Source: Crocinitomicaceae bacterium (GTDB lineage Bacteria > Bacteroidota > Bacteroidia > Flavobacteriales_D > Crocinitomicaceae). Taken from it: a stretch of 64,000 nucleotides of DNA. The stretch spans positions 1-64,000 of the forward strand of contig JAQXBM010000001.1 in the NCBI GenBank assembly GCA_029252405.1, written 5' to 3'. Under the pieces are notes generated by a model. It ran no database searches. It saw only the letters and a program-made list of their open reading frames with translations, and was not told where the DNA came from. The position numbers and the translations under genes are program-made. Below, one piece after another: positions 34,617 to 43,694 of this stretch; the first letter of the stretch is position 1, and each line of letters starts with the position of its first letter.

Positions 34617-36392
34617 CTAGCCTCTACCTCGCGTTGGTGTTGAGCGAGTTGGAGTCGATTTTGTCGGCGTCGAACGTGTTGGCGTTGACCTCGTTGGCGT
34701 CGATCGAGTCGGAGTAGTTGTCCTAGTGGGCGTGCTCCTTGTCGGGGTCGATCTCGTTGGGGTCGAACGTGTCGGTGAAGTCGTTCTCGTTGGTGTTGAA
34801 CGCGTTGGTGACGTTGTTCTCGTCGGCGTAGAACGTGTCGGCGATGTAGTTCTTGTCGGAGTCGATCTCGTGGGAGATGTTGTTCTCGTTGGAGTTGATC
34901 TCGTTGGAGAAGTCGTTCTACTCGGAGTTGTTCGAACCGGTTTCGATGGTCGCTCCAATGCTGGTGAAGTCGTGTAACGAGGTTTCGGTTTCGATTCTGT
35001 CTTCACTGGCTTTGGCTCAGTTTTGATTGATTCACCTTTGCTCGACTGCGGCTTCGTCTCTCCCATTGGAAGTGGCGTACGCGGTTGGTTTGGAAGATCC
35101 GAACCTTTATCAGCTTCAGTAATTGGCTCATTCACATTTGGTTTAACTTCGCGAACTGGCTTCATTTCCATTCCTTCAGTTGGATCGTGCACTACTGGTG
35201 CTGGACTCGGCGTGATGTTCAAATGAGAATTATCAAAAATACATCCGTTCATATCACGGCTTGAGATTCCTTGTTGCTCACATGTTCTGCGTGCAGCCAT
35301 TCTGCGATCTCTTGGGATTTCGTTGAATGTTCTGTGAACTCTTGGGAAAGATCGATCTGTGAAAGACGCTGTTGATCTTCCAGGAGCGTAATCGAACAAT
35401 GTTGTCAAGTTTGTTACTCGGTATTGATCAGCCATTGTATTCGCTAAAAATGCCAATCTTCTTTGCTCAATATCTCTAGAGACACTTCCAAATGGATCTG
35501 ATCCAGCAGTCATTCTCAAATCTTGTCGATCATTCAATCCACGGAAATCATCTCCTTCAAAACCGTTAGCATTTCCTAACAATCCATCAAAGATTCCTTC
35601 GCTACAGTCAGTAATTTGCACATTCACATTCATGAAAGACATTCCTCCACTTCTTCGGATTTGTGCTGTTACCGTCTCACCTGTTGGCCAAGCAACAGTA
35701 TAAGTTCTACCTGAAACACGGATCGTTCCACCATTATTCAAGAAATAGGCTTTGCTTGTTCCTACTTGAACCGCTCTACCACCTACACGAACAGGAGTCG
35801 ATCGATCACCATCTGGGTAATCTGATGCGTAAATACATACGCGATCTCCACCTACATTCATTGCGACAGCAGTATTTAAAGAGAAATCATCTCTTTGTGG
35901 TTTCTGACGAGCTTGAACTTCAAGACCTGACGTTGATTTTGTTAAAACGAATTCTCCAACAGTTTGGAAAGAATAACGTGCACCATCGAAAGTTACTAGG
36001 TGCGGATCACCATACGTTCGAGCGCTTCGTCTTCCACATCCAGCTCCTGGACGAACAACGACTCTGCGGATTTCATTCCATTGAGCTTGCTCTGCTGCAG
36101 AACCATTTGTATTTGCAATTATCGTGCGCTCCAGGTTTGAACGGGTCTTATCTGGCAGCTGCGACACCATTTGTGCTGGCGTAATATCTTCTGGGAAAGT
36201 TCTATCTGGGATTGGCTCCTGTTTCGACATAGCTTCTAAGCTTGATGAAAGCCATGGTCCACGAATAGGGTCCCATTCTTCCAATTCCAAGCGAACTGGG
36301 TCATAATTCTTGTTGAATTGATTATCTTCTTGTGCGAGTGCTGTTCCTAGGAAAGCGAGGCATGAAACAATTAATAGGTAGCTTTTTCTCAT
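34617..36392 (-). CDS. Secreted von Willebrand factor D domain protein with Pro-Thr-Arg repeat tail (591 aa)
   Basis: The start chosen is the ATG at 36392, because it gives a clear signal peptide (MRKSYLLIVSCLAFLGTALAQ); the upstream extension to 36443 is implausible. After a spacer, a VWD domain covers about residues 125-290 with GDPHLVTFDGARYSF and ITDCSEGIFDGLLGNANG plus DDFRG; the Cys usually present in GLCGN is Leu here. A Pro/Lys-rich linker (about 385-480) leads into a strongly basic tail made of about 17 PTR units (see repeat). No T9SS sorting domain and no membrane anchor. Function unknown. Confidence 0.88.
   Translation of the reverse strand: MRKSYLLIVSCLAFLGTALAQEDNQFNKNYDPVRLELEEWDPIRGPWLSSSLEAMSKQEPIPDRTFPEDITPAQMVSQLPDKTRSNLERTIIANTNGSAAEQAQWNEIRRVVVRPGAGCGRRSARTYGDPHLVTFDGARYSFQTVGEFVLTKSTSGLEVQARQKPQRDDFSLNTAVAMNVGGDRVCIYASDYPDGDRSTPVRVGGRAVQVGTSKAYFLNNGGTIRVSGRTYTVAWPTGETVTAQIRRSGGMSFMNVNVQITDCSEGIFDGLLGNANGFEGDDFRGLNDRQDLRMTAGSDPFGSVSRDIEQRRLAFLANTMADQYRVTNLTTLFDYAPGRSTASFTDRSFPRVHRTFNEIPRDRRMAARRTCEQQGISSRDMNGCIFDNSHLNITPSPAPVVHDPTEGMEMKPVREVKPNVNEPITEADKGSDLPNQPRTPLPMGETKPQSSKGESIKTEPKPVKTESKPKPRYTTSPALERPSKPVRTTPSRTTSPTRSTPTRTTSPTRSTPTRTTSPTRSTPTRTTSPTRSTPTRTTSPTRSTPTRSTPTRSTPTRTTTPTRSTPTRSTPTRSTPTKSTPTRSTPTRGRG
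34620..34910 (-). repeat. In-frame repeat encoding PTRST/PTRTTS units
   Basis: 97 codons encode alternating SPTRST and PTRTT units (five of the first, four of the second), then mostly PTRST to the end, with one Lys variant and a final GRG. That makes about 17 Pro-Thr-Arg triplets. Codons vary between units (for example CGT, CGA and CGC or CGG for Arg), so the repeat is old or under coding selection rather than a fresh slippage expansion. Confidence 0.9.
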
Positions 36393-36704
36393 AATTATCC
36401 GTTTTATATTCGAAGCAAGAGCAAATTGCGTGCCAATATCCAAATTGCATACATCACGGGGGCTACAGCACGACTAGGCTTTAACAAAAAATTAACTCAA
36501 CGCTAATTCTTCGGTTCCTAACCATTTCAGCGGGATGTCCGATTCTATAAAGATACGAATATAACTTCTAGCGAGTTAGAATTTATAAAATCGCTATTTA
36601 CTTGCATGTCAAGTATTTATAACTTATTTTATATAACACACAAATCCCTGCAAGGACTGTAAGCGAAGAAATTCGCATGAATTATTCACATAAACTAATG
36701 CGTT
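36393..36704. other. Divergent intergenic region (312 nt) between the VWD gene and a small ORF
   Basis: No ORF of note. Contains a 6-bp inverted repeat (36599-36615, loop 5) and a 5-bp stem closed by a GAAA loop (36663-36676) just before the small plus-strand ORF. Promoters for both flanking genes should lie here; I see no strong TAnnTTTG box. Confidence 0.4.
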
Positions 36705-36926
36705 ATGGAAGGTCTAAGCAATTTACAAGAAAATGGGAACTCGAATGTAGCGGGTTCGAATGTCGAACTGACTTTGTTAGGAATCGACAAGAAATGGGTT
36801 CGTTCAAATGGATCATGGGTAGACAAATCGAAACTACCAGTTCTTAGAAATGGAGAAGAATCATCCTTCATGTCAACAGAAATTGAAGGAAGTTCGAGTC
36901 ATTGGTGGCAATTCTGGAAGGCATAA
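36705..36926 (+). CDS. Orphan 73-aa hypothetical protein
   Basis: Starts at an ATG. No signal peptide. Middle segment LTLLGIDKKWVRSNGSWVDK has two Trp; the end is EGSSSHWWQFWKA, a Trp-rich aromatic C-terminus. Composition is like the neighbouring coding DNA, but length and lack of homology I can name keep confidence moderate. It is the only plus-strand gene between two minus-strand units and is followed by the shared terminator hairpin at 36963-37010. Confidence 0.5.
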   Translation: MEGLSNLQENGNSNVAGSNVELTLLGIDKKWVRSNGSWVDKSKLPVLRNGEESSFMSTEIEGSSSHWWQFWKA

Positions 36927-36962
36927 TCCATCCCGTTGCACTAATCAACGAAATCGTAGAAA

Positions 36963-37010
36963 CAAAAAATCCCGCTTCTTCCGATAGTTATCGGAATGAA
37001 ACGGGATTGT
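36963..37010 (-). terminator. Rho-independent terminator of the nqr operon
   Basis: A two-part stem (AATCCCG/CGGGATT outside, TTCCGATA/TATCGGAA inside) with a T-run on the minus strand, 19 nt past the nqrF stop. It may also stop the small plus-strand gene from the other side. Confidence 0.85.
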
Positions 37011-37028
37011 AATGTATTAAGTCTTTGC

Positions 37029-38333
37029 TTATCCTCCGAAGTCGTCGAAACGAACTTGCTCGTCAGGAACACCCCACTCATCACACATTGTGAGAACGGC
37101 TTGGTTCATCAATGGAGGTCCACAGAAGTAGAATTCAATGTCTTCTGGAGCTTCGTGCTTCTCAAGGTATTCTTTGATTACAGCATTGTGTACGAAGCCT
37201 GTAAATCCATCACCTTCTGGATCGTTGATGTCTTTCTTGTTTACCCAGTTATCTGATTCAAGTGCATCAGAAAGAACTAAGTAGAACTTGAAATTCGGGA
37301 AGTCCTTTTCTAGATCCCGGAAATAGTGAATGTAGAACAACTCTGCTCTTGAACGACCACCGTACCAGTAAGTCACCTTACGTCCAGTTTTAATCGTTTT
37401 GAATAATTCATATAAGTGAGAACGCATTGGCGCCATTCCCGCTCCACCACCGATGTAGAGCATTTCCGCATCTGAATCGTTGATAAAGAACTCGCCATAA
37501 GGTCCTGAAATAACTGCTTTGTCACCTACCTTCAAGTTGAAGATATACGATGAAGCAACACCAGGGTTAACGTTCATCCAGGCGTTACGTGCGCGATCCC
37601 ATGGTGGAGTAGCAACACGAACGTTCAACATGATTTTACGTCCTTCAGCAGGGTAAGAAGCCATTGAGTATGCACGAACAACTTCTTCGTCGTTCTTCAT
37701 TACTAGTGGCCACAATCCGAATTTATCCCAATCAGACTTGAACTTATCCGGCTCACCTGGGTGATCTTGAGGATGTGCTGAGATATCCATGTCTTCGTAT
37801 TTCACTACGCAATTCGGGATCTTAATCTGAATGTATCCTCCCGCTTTGTAATCCATGTCTTCTGGAATCTCTACGATGAACTCCTTAATGAAAGTTGCCA
37901 CGTTGTAGTTAGAAACTACTTCCGCTTCCCATTCTTTAATTCCAAGAACTTCTTCTTCCACTTCAATCTTCATGTTCTCTTTCACCTTCACTTGACATCC
38001 CAGGCGCATATTCGCTGCGATTTCTTTACGTGAAAAGTGTGGCTCTTCCGTTGGAAGAATTCCTCCTCCACCTTCGTGAACGTGACATAAACATTGAACA
38101 CATGTTCCTCCTCCTCCACAAGCTGAAGGCAAGAAGATTCCGTTGCTTCCGAGTGTACTCAAAAGAGTTCCTCCTCCGTCAACTTCTAATATTTTCTCTC
38201 CATTGTTGATGTCGATAGTGATCTTTCCCGAAGGAGAAAGTTTCGCTTTTACGAACAACAACATCGATACAAGCACCAAGATAATAATCAAAAATGCTAC
38301 GATCGTAATTCCTATAACCATTCCTGTTCCCAT
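37029..38333 (-). CDS. nqrF: Na+-translocating NADH:quinone reductase subunit F
   Basis: 434 residues; takes electrons from NADH and passes them into the complex. One N-terminal membrane helix, then a plant-type 2Fe-2S domain with Cys72, Cys78, Cys81 and Cys113 (ACGGGGTCVQC, LGCQV), an FAD-binding RAYSMASYP segment at about 220 and an NADH domain (IGGGAGMAPMRSHLYE, YWYGGRSRAE, FYFCGPPLMNQAV). All known cofactor ligands are present and the length fits. Last gene of the operon; 2 nt after nqrE. Terminator follows. Confidence 0.97.
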   Translation of the reverse strand: MGTGMVIGITIVAFLIIILVLVSMLLFVKAKLSPSGKITIDINNGEKILEVDGGGTLLSTLGSNGIFLPSACGGGGTCVQCLCHVHEGGGGILPTEEPHFSRKEIAANMRLGCQVKVKENMKIEVEEEVLGIKEWEAEVVSNYNVATFIKEFIVEIPEDMDYKAGGYIQIKIPNCVVKYEDMDISAHPQDHPGEPDKFKSDWDKFGLWPLVMKNDEEVVRAYSMASYPAEGRKIMLNVRVATPPWDRARNAWMNVNPGVASSYIFNLKVGDKAVISGPYGEFFINDSDAEMLYIGGGAGMAPMRSHLYELFKTIKTGRKVTYWYGGRSRAELFYIHYFRDLEKDFPNFKFYLVLSDALESDNWVNKKDINDPEGDGFTGFVHNAVIKEYLEKHEAPEDIEFYFCGPPLMNQAVLTMCDEWGVPDEQVRFDDFGG

Positions 38334-38335
38334 AC

Positions 38336-39031
38336 CTAATAATCGTTATTTTCGTTTGCGTTATCATCAACTACTACCACTTGAGCAGTTTTCTTGTCGT
38401 CTTCTCCGTCTTTTCCGTACTTGATTCCCATGAATGCCATGAAAGCGATTCCCATTAATCCTGTAAGAATAAACGTAATTCCTAATCCCCTCAGCGGAGC
38501 AGGAACGTTTGAGTAACGAACTTTCTCACGAATTGCGGCAATAGCAACAATGGCGATGAACCATCCAATTCCTGAACCTACAGAGAATGCTGTTGCATCC
38601 AAAATTGTAGAGTATTGACGCTCTTGCATGAAGAGTGCACCACCCAAGATCGAACAATTCACGGCGATCAGTGGAAGGAAGATTCCCAAGGCACCGTAAA
38701 GCGCAGGGGCGAATTTCTCAACCAACATCTCAACCAATTGTACAATCGATGCTACAACGGCGATGAACATAATGAATGACAAGAAGCTCAAATCTAGGTC
38801 AGCCCATTCAGGGTTCAACCACTCTAATGCTCCTTCTTTCAATAAATAGTTCTCCAAAAGGTAGTTTACCGGAACTGTAACTGTCAATACGAAAATAACG
38901 GCAGCTCCAAGTCCAACGGCTGTCTTCACTGTTTTCGATACAGCGAGGTATGAACACATCCCAAGGAAATATGCGAAAATCATATTTTCCGAGAAGATTG
39001 CTTTTACAAATATGTCTAAAGTACTTTCCAT
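38336..39031 (-). CDS. nqrE: Na+-translocating NADH:quinone reductase subunit E
   Basis: 231 residues with six membrane helices. The two Cys that bind the intramembrane iron-sulfur cluster shared with NqrD are present: Cys26 (FLGMCSYLA) and Cys126 (AVNCSILGG). The C-terminal tail is longer than in Vibrio and acidic (DGEDDKKTAQVVVVDDNANENNDY), so it is probably cytosolic and without known role. 2 nt before nqrF, 25 nt after nqrD. Confidence 0.96.
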   Translation of the reverse strand: MESTLDIFVKAIFSENMIFAYFLGMCSYLAVSKTVKTAVGLGAAVIFVLTVTVPVNYLLENYLLKEGALEWLNPEWADLDLSFLSFIMFIAVVASIVQLVEMLVEKFAPALYGALGIFLPLIAVNCSILGGALFMQERQYSTILDATAFSVGSGIGWFIAIVAIAAIREKVRYSNVPAPLRGLGITFILTGLMGIAFMAFMGIKYGKDGEDDKKTAQVVVVDDNANENNDY

Positions 39032-39056
39032 AATCTTTCTATTTGATCTCTATTTC

Positions 39057-39737
39057 CTAGTGCTCTTCGATTAGCGCAGTGTTTCGAGATCTTTGAACCC
39101 AAATAATGATTCCCACAATGATCAATGCCATTGGAGGGAGGATCATCATGTTGTTATTCATATACCCCATTGTATATAATCCCCATTCTTCTCCAGGCAG
39201 TGGACTTCCAAAGATTGGAATACCGTAGAATGAACCAGACCCGAACAACTCACGAATAATTGATACCAGGATCAAAATCCAAGCATATCCGAATGAGTTT
39301 CCAAGTGCATCCATGAACGAAGGCCAAGGTTTGTTCGCCATTGCGAATGCCTCAAATCGTCCCATGATGATACAATTGGTAATAATCAACCCGACGAATA
39401 CCGAGAGTTTCTCTGATACATCTGGTAAGAATGCTGCAAGCAATTGGTCAACGATAATTACCAAGGAGGCAACTACTACCAATTGAACAATGATTCGAAT
39501 TCTTGAAGGAATCATATTACGTAGTAACGAAATAATTACGTTACCAAAAATCAATACGAACAATACTGCTGCACTCATTACAACTCCTTGCTCAACCTGA
39601 ACCGTAATGGCCAGTGCTGAACAAATCCCTAATACTTGAATTGTAATTGGGTTGTTGTCCGTAAGAGGATCTGTCACAAGCTTCTTATTCTTCTTTGAGA
39701 ATAATGGCTCGCTTGGTTTTTTTACATCTTCACTCAT
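39057..39737 (-). CDS. nqrD: Na+-translocating NADH:quinone reductase subunit D
   Basis: 226 residues, six membrane helices. Cluster-binding Cys39 (VLGICSALAI) and Cys122 (IITNCIIMGRFEAF) are conserved. About 20 extra residues at the N-terminus, polar and Lys-rich, precede the first helix. Starts 6 nt after nqrC. Confidence 0.96.
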   Translation of the reverse strand: MSEDVKKPSEPLFSKKNKKLVTDPLTDNNPITIQVLGICSALAITVQVEQGVVMSAAVLFVLIFGNVIISLLRNMIPSRIRIIVQLVVVASLVIIVDQLLAAFLPDVSEKLSVFVGLIITNCIIMGRFEAFAMANKPWPSFMDALGNSFGYAWILILVSIIRELFGSGSFYGIPIFGSPLPGEEWGLYTMGYMNNNMMILPPMALIIVGIIIWVQRSRNTALIEEH

Positions 39738-39743
39738 GACTCT

Positions 39744-40478
39744 CTATTTTTTCAATGTTTTGAAATAAGCGATATATGGCAACAAACAACGGTTAACCAT
39801 TTCTTCAACTCCTTTTGAAGTAATTGTCCCTCCAGTAATACCATCAACCTTTGAAGGTTTCGTACTACCCGATTTATCTTTTACTACCTCAAATTTTGAA
39901 AAATCTCCATTTTCATCTGAAACCGTTTCACCGATCCAACCCTTAATGAAGAAATCTTGTTTGATCTCTGCACCCAGTCCCGGTGTCTCGGTTTTGTGAT
40001 CGAAAGATGCTCCTTTGATTGTTCGCATATCTTCATCCAGACAGATATTCCCCCATACTGGTCCCCAAAGACCTTTACCTACACAAGGAATAACGTACGC
40101 TTTCTTTCCGTCAATTGTCGCAATGAACATTGGATAATCTTTGTTCTCTTCCTTCAATTTCTTATCACGGAATTGTTTCTTGATATCAATATCGAATGCC
40201 GCAGTATCCTTCAATGCTCCGTTCATATCAAGAACGATCGCATCATCAAGATTAACATACTTCTCGAACTCATCTTTCGCATTCTTACGCGTGATCTTAC
40301 TGTAGTCATCTTTTGTAAGAATGGCTTTCAGAATGTCCATCTTCTTCTTTACTTCCTGATTCTTCTCTTGGAAGGGTTTTGTCCACATCGCAATTCCTGC
40401 GAGAAGAACCCCAACCACAACTACCAATGCAACTGCGAAGCCGAAAGTATATCCGTTGCTATCTCTATTCACTGCCAT
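39744..40478 (-). CDS. nqrC: Na+-translocating NADH:quinone reductase subunit C
   Basis: 244 residues: one N-terminal membrane helix and a periplasmic FMN domain. The flavin-carrying Thr is Thr218 in GITGGTITSKG, the SGAT-like motif read by the flavin transferase ApbE. Residues HKTETPGLGAE (161-171) are the usual FMN-binding approach. No apbE gene is in the window. Starts 2 nt after nqrB. Confidence 0.97.
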   Translation of the reverse strand: MAVNRDSNGYTFGFAVALVVVVGVLLAGIAMWTKPFQEKNQEVKKKMDILKAILTKDDYSKITRKNAKDEFEKYVNLDDAIVLDMNGALKDTAAFDIDIKKQFRDKKLKEENKDYPMFIATIDGKKAYVIPCVGKGLWGPVWGNICLDEDMRTIKGASFDHKTETPGLGAEIKQDFFIKGWIGETVSDENGDFSKFEVVKDKSGSTKPSKVDGITGGTITSKGVEEMVNRCLLPYIAYFKTLKK

Positions 40479-40480
40479 GA

Positions 40481-41707
40481 TTATGCTGTTTTAAGTCGTT
40501 TAAGTCTACGCTTGACATTCGCCTGAATAACGTAGTGATCGATGATCGGTGCCATTACATTCATAAATAAAATCGATAGCATTACTCCCTCAGGATATGC
40601 TGGATTCAACACACGAATGAAAATCGCAATCAATCCTCCGAAAAATCCATAAATTATTTTCCCCGTTGCTGTTTGCGCTGCAGTTACTGGATCTGTTGCC
40701 ATAAATACTGCTCCGAAAGCAAAACCACCTATCAGTAAGTGATGCATTGCAGGTAAATCCATGTAAGGATTTGAACCAATTGCATTCATTAAGAAACCTC
40801 CAGCCAATCCACCAATAGCGAATGAAAGCATGATTCTCAATGAACCAACCCCAGTGAAGAGTAATAATGCCGCACCTATCAAACATGCGATCACAGAAGT
40901 TTCCCCTACCGAACCAGGAACCATCCCCATAAAAGAATCCATAATTGAGTATGTATTCTGGAACATCGTAACGGCGGCCTCACTTGTGCCCTCGACGACT
41001 TCCGTCCCGGCAACCATCATTTTATCTGAAGTAAAGGTAGCCAAATCACCTAGAGCTGTTGAACCTGTAAACCCATCCACTTCATCTCCTGCCATCCAAA
41101 CGAAATCTCCTGACATCTTAGTTGGATAAGCAAAGAATAAGAATGCACGCGCTGTAAGAGCTACATTTACGATATTCATTCCAGTTCCTCCGAAGATTTC
41201 CTTTCCGATCACTACAGCAAATACGGTTGCAACAGCAACCATCCACAATGGAACATCAGCAGGCATTACTAAAGGAATCAACATCCCTGACACCAAGAAT
41301 CCTTCGTGAAGTGCATGCCCTTTGATTACACCGAAAATGAACTCAACGATTAATCCAGATGCATAGGATACCACAACAAGTGGAAGTACAACAAATGCAC
41401 CAGCTCCAACTTTTGACCAGAATTGATCTAGATATGGAATAGCACGATTTCCTTCTTGGGCCACAAGTTCCCAGTGGCCTGTATTGTAAATTCCAAATAA
41501 CAAACATGGCACTAGCGCCAAGATAACCATCATCATGGTACGCTTTAAATCCACCCCGTCACGGATATGTGAACCTTTCGAAGTCGTAATCGCTGGTGTA
41601 AATGCCAGCGTTGTAAACGATTCGAAGATCGGGTTCCATTTCTCGAGTTTACCACCTTTGGCAAACTTCGGTTCATGTTTGTGAACGATTTTTTCTAAAA
41701 ATTTCAC
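40481..41707 (-). CDS. nqrB: Na+-translocating NADH:quinone reductase subunit B
   Basis: 408 residues, about ten membrane helices; carries covalent FMN and riboflavin and forms the Na+ path. The flavinylated Thr is Thr217 in VDGFTGSTALGD. N-terminal LEKWNPIFESFTTLAF and HIRDGVDLKRTM match the family; GHALHEGFLVSGMLIPL sits in the helix bundle. Between about 195 and 250 there is an extra acidic loop (AGDEV and KMMVAGTEVVEGTSE) typical of Bacteroidota. 19 nt after nqrA. Confidence 0.97.
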   Translation of the reverse strand: MKFLEKIVHKHEPKFAKGGKLEKWNPIFESFTTLAFTPAITTSKGSHIRDGVDLKRTMMMVILALVPCLLFGIYNTGHWELVAQEGNRAIPYLDQFWSKVGAGAFVVLPLVVVSYASGLIVEFIFGVIKGHALHEGFLVSGMLIPLVMPADVPLWMVAVATVFAVVIGKEIFGGTGMNIVNVALTARAFLFFAYPTKMSGDFVWMAGDEVDGFTGSTALGDLATFTSDKMMVAGTEVVEGTSEAAVTMFQNTYSIMDSFMGMVPGSVGETSVIACLIGAALLLFTGVGSLRIMLSFAIGGLAGGFLMNAIGSNPYMDLPAMHHLLIGGFAFGAVFMATDPVTAAQTATGKIIYGFFGGLIAIFIRVLNPAYPEGVMLSILFMNVMAPIIDHYVIQANVKRRLKRLKTA

Positions 41708-41726
41708 GTCTTCTAATTTTTAAGTC

Positions 41727-43091
41727 CTACATGCACTCACTTGCGATCAAATCCAACCCTTGTCGAATTTTATCTTGAATGTCAATTTTTGAAGTACACA
41801 CATACTCGCACAATGCAAAATCTTCAGGTGCTACTTCGTAAATTCCTAAATTTTCCATTCCGTCGATATCATCAGTGATCGCGGCTTTTACCAATTGCAT
41901 TGGCAGTATATCGAATGGGAATACCTTTTCGAGCTCGCCTGTTACAACGAATGCTCTTTCCTCGCCATTTGTATTTGTGTCAAGTCTGAATTTTTTACTC
42001 TTCGGAAGAATCCATGTCGGGAACGTCCGTGAATTTGAAAATTTATCCAAACCTGGTGACATCCATCCTTTAGTTGCAACGAATTTAAGATGATCTCCTT
42101 CTGGGATCACTGTTACTTCGTTATGATAGAATCCTAAGTACCCATCCTGCTCGATTTTATCTCCTGTGAGGACATTTCCGCTAATTACACGAACGTTGTC
42201 CGAGGCAATTTTATCAGCAAGAAGATCACTTACATTCGCTCCAGCAATCGCCTCAAAGTATTGAGGCTCCTTGATTTCTGAACCTGTCAATGCGATCACT
42301 TTGCTCGTATCGTATTTTCCAGTTAAGAAGTAACGACCAATTATTGCGACATCCTGAGCGTTCACAGTCCAAACGAACTCACCTTTATTGATTGGATCGA
42401 TGTGGTGGATTTGCGTTCCAACATTACCTCCTGGGTGCTTGCTCGAAATATTATTGATCTGAACTCCCTTTGCATTCTTAAAGATGTCATTAGACGATCC
42501 TTTTGAATCAAGTGTTAAGTGCACTTTTCCAGAAGTCAATTTTGCAAGAGCATCTAATCCAGCCTGAAACTGATCTCCTTTTCCTTCTAACAGGAAATTG
42601 TAATCTGGAGCGAGAGGAGCACTGCTAAACGCAGAAATGAAAATTGCTTTCGGCTCTTTGTTTGGATCAGCAACAACATCTATTGGACGTTGATTAATAA
42701 ATGGCCATAGACCAGAAGCAAGCATTGTTTCCTTTACTTGTTCCGATGACATGTTTGAAACATCTGAGGCAGAAGCTGCTTCATACGTTTGTTGTCCATC
42801 TGATTCAACAAGAACTTCCATGATTCGGCGCTTCTCACCACGCACGATTGCTTTTACGGTTCCACTAATTGGAGACGCGAACTTCACTGATTCTTCGTAC
42901 TTGTTGTGAAACAAAATACCCCCAGCTTTTACCGTCTCTCCCTCTTTGACAACCATTTTTGGTGTCATATTGTGGAAATCAGATGGCTTTACGGATACCA
43001 TTTTAGGTGCTGGCAACTCTGACTTTACAGTCTTTGCTTCCCCCACTAGCCTAATATCCAAGCCTTTTCTGAGCTTTATTGATTTTGACAT
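41727..43091 (-). CDS. nqrA: Na+-translocating NADH:quinone reductase subunit A
   Basis: 454 residues; soluble, cytosolic subunit that docks on the quinone side. N-terminal KLRKGLDIRLVGEAK and PKMVVKEGETVKAGGILFHNK (biotinyl-lipoyl-like) are the family opening; PKEP-type and QIHHIDPINKG segments follow. First gene of the operon. A box CAAAAATA (43118-43125, read as TATTTTTG on the minus strand) lies 26-34 nt upstream and is a candidate -7 element; the -33 part is not clear. Confidence 0.97.
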   Translation of the reverse strand: MSKSIKLRKGLDIRLVGEAKTVKSELPAPKMVSVKPSDFHNMTPKMVVKEGETVKAGGILFHNKYEESVKFASPISGTVKAIVRGEKRRIMEVLVESDGQQTYEAASASDVSNMSSEQVKETMLASGLWPFINQRPIDVVADPNKEPKAIFISAFSSAPLAPDYNFLLEGKGDQFQAGLDALAKLTSGKVHLTLDSKGSSNDIFKNAKGVQINNISSKHPGGNVGTQIHHIDPINKGEFVWTVNAQDVAIIGRYFLTGKYDTSKVIALTGSEIKEPQYFEAIAGANVSDLLADKIASDNVRVISGNVLTGDKIEQDGYLGFYHNEVTVIPEGDHLKFVATKGWMSPGLDKFSNSRTFPTWILPKSKKFRLDTNTNGEERAFVVTGELEKVFPFDILPMQLVKAAITDDIDGMENLGIYEVAPEDFALCEYVCTSKIDIQDKIRQGLDLIASECM

Positions 43092-43298
43092 GCTCTAAAG
43101 CGTTTAAAATTTAAACGCAAAAATAAAAATTTCGTAAGCTTGGATAACATTGTGCAGCACCAAGATGACCTAATCGAGTAATTTAGAATGATTCTAAATT
43201 AAGCGGAGCGACTTTACTTTTTTGCTACTTTTTTCGTCATTACATCAAACGGAGAAGGTAAATTCGAACAAAGTTTTTAACTTAAATCACTCCAAACG

Positions 43299-43694
43299 AT
43301 GACTTTTATGAATACGTTAACAACATCAGGCGTTCAAATTTCAGTTAAAACTAATTTCAGACAAGATTTGTCGGAAGTTTTGGAATCGCGGTATTTCTTT
43401 AACTACCGAGTTGAAATTCAAAACACGAATACGTATTCAGTACAACTTCAATCTCGTGATTGGTACATCTTTGATAGTCTGAACGAAGCCCGATTTGTCA
43501 GTGGACCTGGCGTTGTCGGAGAGCAGCCTACTCTTAAACCAGGCGAGACATTTGTCTATTCTAGCGGCTGCGATCTTCAAGCAGAAATCGGCATGATGAA
43601 GGGCTTTTACACCTTTATAAATTTAACTGACGGAGAATTATTTGAGGTTATTGTTCCGACATTTAAGTTGGAGTACCCTCCTAAGTTGAACTAG
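43299..43694 (+). CDS. apaG: ApaG protein
   Basis: A 131-residue FN3-like single-domain protein. Family marks: TTSGVQISVKTNFRQD, FNYRVEIQNTN, VQLQSRDWYIFDSLNE, VVGEQPTLKPGETFVYSSGC. ApaG is linked to Co2+/Mg2+ tolerance and diadenosine tetraphosphate in enterobacteria; exact role unknown. The ATG at 43308 (MNTL) is an alternative start, three residues further in. Convergent with the TPR gene, with 14 nt of overlap in their 3' ends. Confidence 0.94.
   Translation: MTFMNTLTTSGVQISVKTNFRQDLSEVLESRYFFNYRVEIQNTNTYSVQLQSRDWYIFDSLNEARFVSGPGVVGEQPTLKPGETFVYSSGCDLQAEIGMMKGFYTFINLTDGELFEVIVPTFKLEYPPKLN

Noticed and set aside
34620-34910. PTR repeat as a CRISPR array or minisatellite
   Set aside because: Repeats are in frame, of 15-18 nt, without unique spacers, and codons vary; they are coding.
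34726-34977. 83-codon plus-strand ORF rich in Val and Gly opposite the VWD tail
   Set aside because: It is the antisense reading of the PTR-repeat tail; the repeat itself explains the long open frame.
40590-40886. 98-codon minus-strand ORF inside nqrB
   Set aside because: Other frame of nqrB; no support.
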